NCBI RefSeq assembly: GCF_038502225.1 | Contig: NC_091301.1 | Location: 19,662,847-19,726,846 of the forward strand | From: Cherax quadricarinatus | Taxonomy: Eukaryota; Arthropoda; Malacostraca; Decapoda; Parastacidae | Direction of reading: 5' to 3' | DNA length: 64,000 bases | Shown here: piece after piece, positions 59,659 through 64,000 of the stretch | How positions within the stretch are numbered: position 1 is the stretch's first letter | How the letters are laid out: each line of letters starts with the position of its first letter | The notes under the pieces: model-generated | What the model was told of the DNA's origin: nothing | The model's input: only the letters and a program-made list of their open reading frames with translations | Database searches by the model: none | Program-made: the position numbers and the translations under genes

Positions 59659-61293
59659 TTGCTTATTCTTCGCTCGTACACTGCGTTCTGAACGCCTGCA
59701 AGTAATGTTATGTGTTGTATCTGTACTATCCTTGCTGGACTCTTCAATAGGAGAAGGAAACTTTTGCGTGGAAGCTTGTGTATTAACAATGCCATCATCT
59801 TCATCTTCACTAGAGGCAGTAATATTAACAGACTCATTAGAATCAATAGAATCGTTAGAGTCGTTAGAGTCGTTAGAGTCATCATCATGAAACTGAGGTA
59901 TGCTATACTCAGTTTCAGGAATCAGAGGCTTGTGAGAGTTAATGGGAGACTGTGTAGGCTCCAAGTGAATATTAGATAGGCAAGGTGAGTTACCTTGGGA
60001 AAGTTCCTGTTCAACAGGTTCAGCTACAATAGCGGGAGAGTAGGCACCACTTTCTGGGGCATTGTTATGTTCAGGTGTTGACTTTTCGGGTTGAGAAGAG
60101 TTGACAACCTGGGTTTGCGAGGAGGGCGATCCCTGGGCCAGGGATGACTTAGGCTTATTATTAGATGTAGAGTATGGTACATACTTCTTGTTATGAGAAG
60201 GCTGGGTCATAATGGCCTTCACATTTTCAGGGATAATGATGGGAGTGATCCCATTAGCCTTTAACATATCATTCAAAACACGAGAGCAGAGTTGAATATC
60301 ACCACCAGCTGTGTCTTTGGCCACCAAGTACATTAGTTGTGCTCTCATTATATCCCCATCTGTGGATACCTGAGACACATGAGATGCGACTGAACCTTGT
60401 TGTTGTGTCTGTTGTAAGTGAGGGTTAGATTGGGGCTCTCCAAGAGGGGCAGAATTCCAAACATTGGAACCATTGGTAGAGACCTGAGGAGTCCCACTTG
60501 ATCCAGGCAGAGCTGGGAAGGAAGTTTGGGACATGGTTGGCGGTGCCTGTGGAGTGGTCTTCTTAGATGTGGATAGTTTCTTGGCGTCAAGAATTTTCTG
60601 CATTTCCTTTTTTCTTTCAGGACAAATAGCAGAAACAGCATGATGTTTTCCATTACAGAGGACACATTTAGGTGAATTTTTATTGGTACAATCACGATAG
60701 GAATGTTGGCCAGAGCAAATGCTACAAATTTGCCCTTGTATACTGCATTTGTTGTTGTTATGTCCAAAGGCATAACACTTGAAACATTGTGTCACACTGA
60801 CAAAGCGTTCCATGGAAATTTGGTCAGATGTACATCTGGTATTGAAACATTTGAAGCCATTTTGACACACAAGTTTGGCCTCTTCAGGTGTCTCGAGTAT
60901 TAATTTTAAAGTTACCTTATTGTTGTTGGGATTCGAGAATTTATGTGCTTCAACAGCCCTAAGGTCAGAATTCTCGGTATTAATGTTATCAACAATTTCA
61001 TTAACATTGCTGTGTTTCATAAAACTGTTGATTCTGGCCACAAACACAGTCCTCTGAGCTTGATAGCTGTCAGGTGCAACTGGGATAACACCAGAAGTCT
61101 TCAGTTTATCCAAGACATCATGCTTTAGGAGTTGGAGTAACTCTTCTTCAGAAGAGAGGAGAAGTACTACTCCAGTGTGGGTTTTAAAAACATCCACTGG
61201 AGCAACAGTTGAGTTAGAGCAAATACAATTGAGAATGTCTTTCATGGACATTAGATTTCCAACAATGCGTAATCTTACACGAATCCTCGCCAT
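59656..61293 (-). CDS. LINE ORF1 (gag-like, three zinc knuckles)
   Basis: About 545 residues from ATG 61293 (MARIRVRLRIVGNLM). I preferred this start because the longer frame only reaches a TTG. The order is: an N-terminal region; an RRM-like part (VFVARINSFMKH ... VTLKLILETPEEAKLV); then CFKCYAFGHNNNKC, CSICSGQHSYRDC and CVLCNGKHHAVSAIC (~residues 180-245); then a Pro/Gln/Ser-rich, acidic tail with NDSNDSNDS repeats at ~59820-59890. It acts as an RNA-binding particle protein. It ends TAA, sharing bases with the ORF2 ATG. Confidence 0.88.
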   Translation of the reverse strand: MARIRVRLRIVGNLMSMKDILNCICSNSTVAPVDVFKTHTGVVLLLSSEEELLQLLKHDVLDKLKTSGVIPVAPDSYQAQRTVFVARINSFMKHSNVNEIVDNINTENSDLRAVEAHKFSNPNNNKVTLKLILETPEEAKLVCQNGFKCFNTRCTSDQISMERFVSVTQCFKCYAFGHNNNKCSIQGQICSICSGQHSYRDCTNKNSPKCVLCNGKHHAVSAICPERKKEMQKILDAKKLSTSKKTTPQAPPTMSQTSFPALPGSSGTPQVSTNGSNVWNSAPLGEPQSNPHLQQTQQQGSVASHVSQVSTDGDIMRAQLMYLVAKDTAGGDIQLCSRVLNDMLKANGITPIIIPENVKAIMTQPSHNKKYVPYSTSNNKPKSSLAQGSPSSQTQVVNSSQPEKSTPEHNNAPESGAYSPAIVAEPVEQELSQGNSPCLSNIHLEPTQSPINSHKPLIPETEYSIPQFHDDDSNDSNDSNDSIDSNESVNITASSEDEDDGIVNTQASTQKFPSPIEESSKDSTDTTHNITCRRSERSVRAKNKQ

Positions 61294-61865
61294 GATGCCT
61301 AGGAAGGAGCATGTGGCAGAGGAGTTGCTTAACAAAAAGGTATCTTTCCTTAATGTTAGCCTAACATCCTATTTCAGCTGACTTATGAAGGTCAGCTCCT
61401 AAGATAGCCTACCCTCGAGTGGTGAGGGGAAAGGGCCCAAGGCAAAGATCGGCTGGATTTTAAAAAACCACACGGGCTACCAGATGGTCAAAATGCCTTG
61501 TGTTAACTCGCCAAAGCGAAGTTGCCGAAAAATAAGAAGATAGGACAGTCAGAAGGATAGCAATGTATGTAGTGTGTTAAGTGTGTGGGCCAGTGTTGAT
61601 GTATGGGTGGGGGGAGGATGGGGAAGGATGGGGGGATGGGGATGAGAGGGGTGAACAAGCAAGCAAGTCACCGCCTTACCCTCTTGATGGGATGGGGCTC
61701 GAAGTGACTGCAAGCAAGTCTCCTCTCAGCTCTGGTGAAGAACTACTCAGGATAACCCAAGTAAATTCTCGAGCAACAGTGTTCAGAGTTGCTCAGCTGA
61801 AGAGCGGGAACGACGACGTCTTCTCTCCACGGTGGCTGGGCTGCTTCTCTTCTGTCAATTTGTCT
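61294..61865. other. LINE 5' UTR and unassigned flank
   Basis: 61294-61540 is the probable 5' UTR of the minus-strand LINE, with a small hairpin (cagctgacttatgaaggtcagct, arms of 7). The remainder is GC-rich with g-runs and no recognised gene. Confidence 0.4.
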
Positions 61866-61869
61866 TGTC

Positions 61870-62268
61870 TTGTCTGTATATCGTAACTCTACTATGTATT
61901 CGAAGCTCGAAGCTCAGAACCATGTGATCACTGGCCCCAAGGGGTCTTTCATATGTGATGTCATCAATATCTGCACTACCCAAGGTGAATACTAGGTCCA
62001 GTTTTGCTGGTTCATCCTCTCCTCTCTCTCTCTCTGGTAGGGTCCTTTTCGTATTGGTACTTGAGGTTTTCCAGTACCACTACATCATCTTAGCCCCTCC
62101 ACGTTTCTGGGCCCCCATGTAGCTCCAGGTTCTCCTAGTCAATTTCCTTGTGGTTGAAGTCACCCATAATAAGCAGCTTTGCCCTGCTCTCATGAGCCCT
62201 TCTGGCCATTTCAGCCAGTGTCAACCATCGCTCTGTTACTCTTATCATACTCTTGTCTTGGCCTGCTG
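61870..62268 (-). pseudogene. CR1/L2-like endonuclease fragment, copy F
   Basis: Minus-strand text parallels copy A: ARRAHESRAKLLIMGDFNHK near 62200-62150, then codons matching the LDLVF and DITYERPLG parts down to ~61890. It is bordered on the right by (GT)n. Confidence 0.7.
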
Positions 62269-62271
62269 TTC

Positions 62272-62353
<82 letters not shown>

Positions 62354-62366
62354 TGTGTGTGTGTGG
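62272..62366. repeat. (GT)n at 3' end of copy G
   Basis: About 95 bp of GT with one tct interruption, joined to ggggtcgagactcagctcct, an internally deleted version of the CR1-like 3' end. Confidence 0.95.
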
Positions 62367-63312
62367 GGTCGAGACTCAGCTCCTGGCCTCACCTCTTCAC
62401 TCATCGCTACTAGGTTCTCTCTCTCTCTGCTCCATGAGCTTTATCATACCTTGTCTTAAAGCTATGTATGGTTCCTGCCTCCACTACATCACTTACTAGA
62501 TTATTCCACTTCCTGACAACTCTATGACTGAAGAAATACTTCCTAACATACCTTTGACTCATCTGAGTCTTCACTTTCCAATTGTGACCTCTGTCTAGGT
62601 CATTTGTAGTCTTCCCTGATACTAATCTGATTTAATTCTCCTCATTAACTTCACATCATCTGTGAACAGGGACACTTCTGAGTCTATCCCTTTCACCATG
62701 TCATTCACATATACCAAAAATAGCAGTGGTTCTAGGACTGACCCCTGTGGGACCCCGTTCATCACAGGCGCCCACTGTGATACCTCATCACGTACAATGA
62801 CTCTTTGTTGCCTCCCTGTCAGGTATGCTCTGATCCAATGTAGTACCCTTCCTGTTATATGCGCTTGTGATCCTCTAGCTTCTGCACTAATCTCCTCTGA
62901 GGAACTGTGTCGAAGGCCTTCTGCCAGTCCAAGAAAATGCAGTCAACCCACCCCTCTCTTTCGTGTCTTACTTCTGTTACTTTGTCATAAAACTCGAGAA
63001 GGTTTGTGACACAGGATTTGCCTTCCATGAATCTTGTTCCGTTCCAGGTGTTCCACCACTCTCCTCCTGATAATCTTCTCCATGACTTTGCATACTATAC
63101 ATGTCAGTGACACTAGTTTATAGTTTAGTGCCTCGTTTCTGTCTCCTTTCTTAAAAATGGGGACTACATTTGCCGTCTTCCATACCTCAGGTAGTTGCCC
63201 AGTTTCAGGTGATGTGTTGAAAATTGTGGTTAGTGGCACACATAGTGTCTCTGCTCCCTCTCTAAGGACCCACGGAGAGATGTCCGGTCCCACCGCCTTT
63301 GAGGTATGAAGG
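62367..63312 (-). pseudogene. CR1/L2-like LINE, copy G, internally deleted
   Basis: The 3' terminal part (62367-62588) jumps at ~62590 to the DD region (VKLMRRI-equivalent codons, gatttaattctcctcatt). The reverse transcriptase then continues (VVPIFKKGDRNEALNYKLVS, VMEKIIRRRVVEHLERN) to ~63310. About 400 bp seen in copy B are missing here. Confidence 0.8.
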
Positions 63313-63315
63313 CTG

Positions 63316-63344
63316 TGTGTGTGTGTGTTAGTTAGTTAGTTACC

Positions 63345-63434
<90 letters not shown>

Positions 63435-63452
63435 TGTGTGTGTGTGTATGCG
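63316..63452. repeat. (GT)n microsatellite, two blocks
   Basis: A short block (63315-63329), a (ttag)4 run, then ~105 bp of GT. Confidence 0.93.
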
Positions 63453-63815
63453 TGCGTGTAAAATACTCTCTCATCACATTCTGTAATAGAACAGGTAACT
63501 AGTTTCACTTCTATTGTAATATTTATTTGAATTTTATTTTGAATCAACGGAATAATATTAATATAGCATAAATTAAGTGTTATGGTTTTATCTGCTTAAT
63601 ATACATTTGTTTAATATTCATGTAATCTATTTTACTGTGAAAATCATTATAGTCTTATACACATATATGTAAAATGTTGTAGCCCGTCTTGACGCAAGTG
63701 AGGTTGAACGTTGCCAGAAATGTTGTGCCTTAGTAAGAGATGTATTGTCATGCCGTTCTGAATAACAATATAACATCTGGAAATACATTGATTGTCTGGC
63801 TAACTGATCCAACAC
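63453..63815. other. Spacer, nothing recognised
   Basis: An AT-rich interval without a supported feature. Confidence 0.4.
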
Positions 63816-64000
63816 AGCACCACCACCTACCCGATCACAGCACCACCACCTGCCCTATAACACCACCACCTGCCCTATAACAGCACCACCACCTACCCGA
63901 TCACAGCACCACCACCTGCCCGATCACAGCACCACCACCTGCCCGATCACAGCACCACCACCTACCCGATCACAGCACCACCACCTGCCCTATAACAGCA
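63816..64000. repeat. ~23-bp minisatellite, cut by the window end
   Basis: Units of cacagcaccaccacctgccc followed by gat, with tataa variants and some shortened units. It continues past the window. Confidence 0.93.

Larger units (their letters stand above)
56539..61540 (-). mobile_element. Jockey/I-group non-LTR retrotransposon, apparently intact
   Basis: A minus-strand element with a 5' UTR (approximate start 61540), ORF1 (61293-59656), ORF2 (59658-56768, overlapping by TAATG), a ~170-nt 3' UTR and a poly(A) of about 60 nt, seen as the T run at 56539-56600 with two interruptions. Both ORFs are fully open. This points to a recent insertion. The 5' boundary and target duplication could not be fixed by eye. 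Confidence 0.83.

Noticed and set aside
61294..61335. Extending the Jockey-like ORF1 14 codons upstream
   Set aside because: The extension begins at TTG and has no better context; ATG 61293 is the first methionine codon in frame.
56539..61600. Target duplication AAGTTGC near 56525 and 61510 for the Jockey-like LINE
   Set aside because: The shared 7-mer is not directly adjacent to the poly(A) edge, so it may be chance.

Overview
This window is repeat-dominated eukaryotic DNA, most likely from a decapod crustacean (crayfish, lobster or shrimp type). The reasons are the very dense long microsatellites, kilobase-scale minisatellites, many non-LTR retrotransposons of several clades, a BEL/Pao retrotransposon, and small repeats that I recognise as decapod-like. 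These include a tRNA-derived SINE, an AT-rich MITE with CGTGCCGAATAGG termini, and a tail with TTATGTTC octamers. The species call is inference. I see no intact host gene. The nearest thing is a frameshifted pseudogene at about 52.64-53.27 kb.

Layout. 1-11.3 kb: a minus-strand BEL/Pao element whose gag is split by a ~6.7 kb insert. The insert holds a hairpin with a hammerhead-ribozyme-like core (3.93-4.10 kb) and a nearly complete plus-strand Tx1/L1-group LINE (4.56-10.36 kb). 11.3-16.1 kb: two ~1.86 kb direct copies of a BEL LTR-like segment bracketing a 5'-complete, 3'-truncated Tx1 ORF1 fragment. 16.2-23.9 kb: a (TTA)n block, a 29-bp minisatellite, a 21-bp minisatellite and a 5.2-kb array of 27-bp units. 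24-30 kb: microsatellites, a MITE and three minus-strand CR1/L2-like LINE fragments. 30.77-37.01 kb: a second Tx1-type LINE, directly followed by a 32-bp minisatellite. 38.41-40.06 kb: a hAT-like non-autonomous element with an 8-bp target duplication and a nested RTE fragment that folds back on itself. 42.3-43.5 kb: a 37-bp minisatellite. 44.4-44.76 kb: (TA)n(TG)n. 45.0-49.3 kb: an RTE-type endonuclease pseudogene split, in frame, by a 3.9-kb array of 21-bp units. 50.2-54.1 kb: SINEs, a CAG-rich tract, a 25-bp minisatellite, pseudogenes and a fold-back. 54.1-56.2 kb: a CR1-like fragment. 56.5-61.5 kb: a Jockey/I-group LINE with both ORFs open. 61.9-63.5 kb: CR1-like fragments with (GT)n. 63.8 kb to the end: a 23-bp minisatellite.

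How it fits together. The window records nested retrotransposition and its by-products. LINE tails carry or seed microsatellites: five CR1-like 3' ends run into or beside (AC)n. A LINE coding sequence has expanded into a minisatellite. Several fold-back duplications with very short loops have formed. The most interesting signals are the RTE-embedded, frame-preserving array, the hammerhead-like fold, and the two LINE strategies for expressing ORF2: a TAATG stop-start overlap in the Jockey-like element, and an ATG-less ORF2 frame in Tx1.
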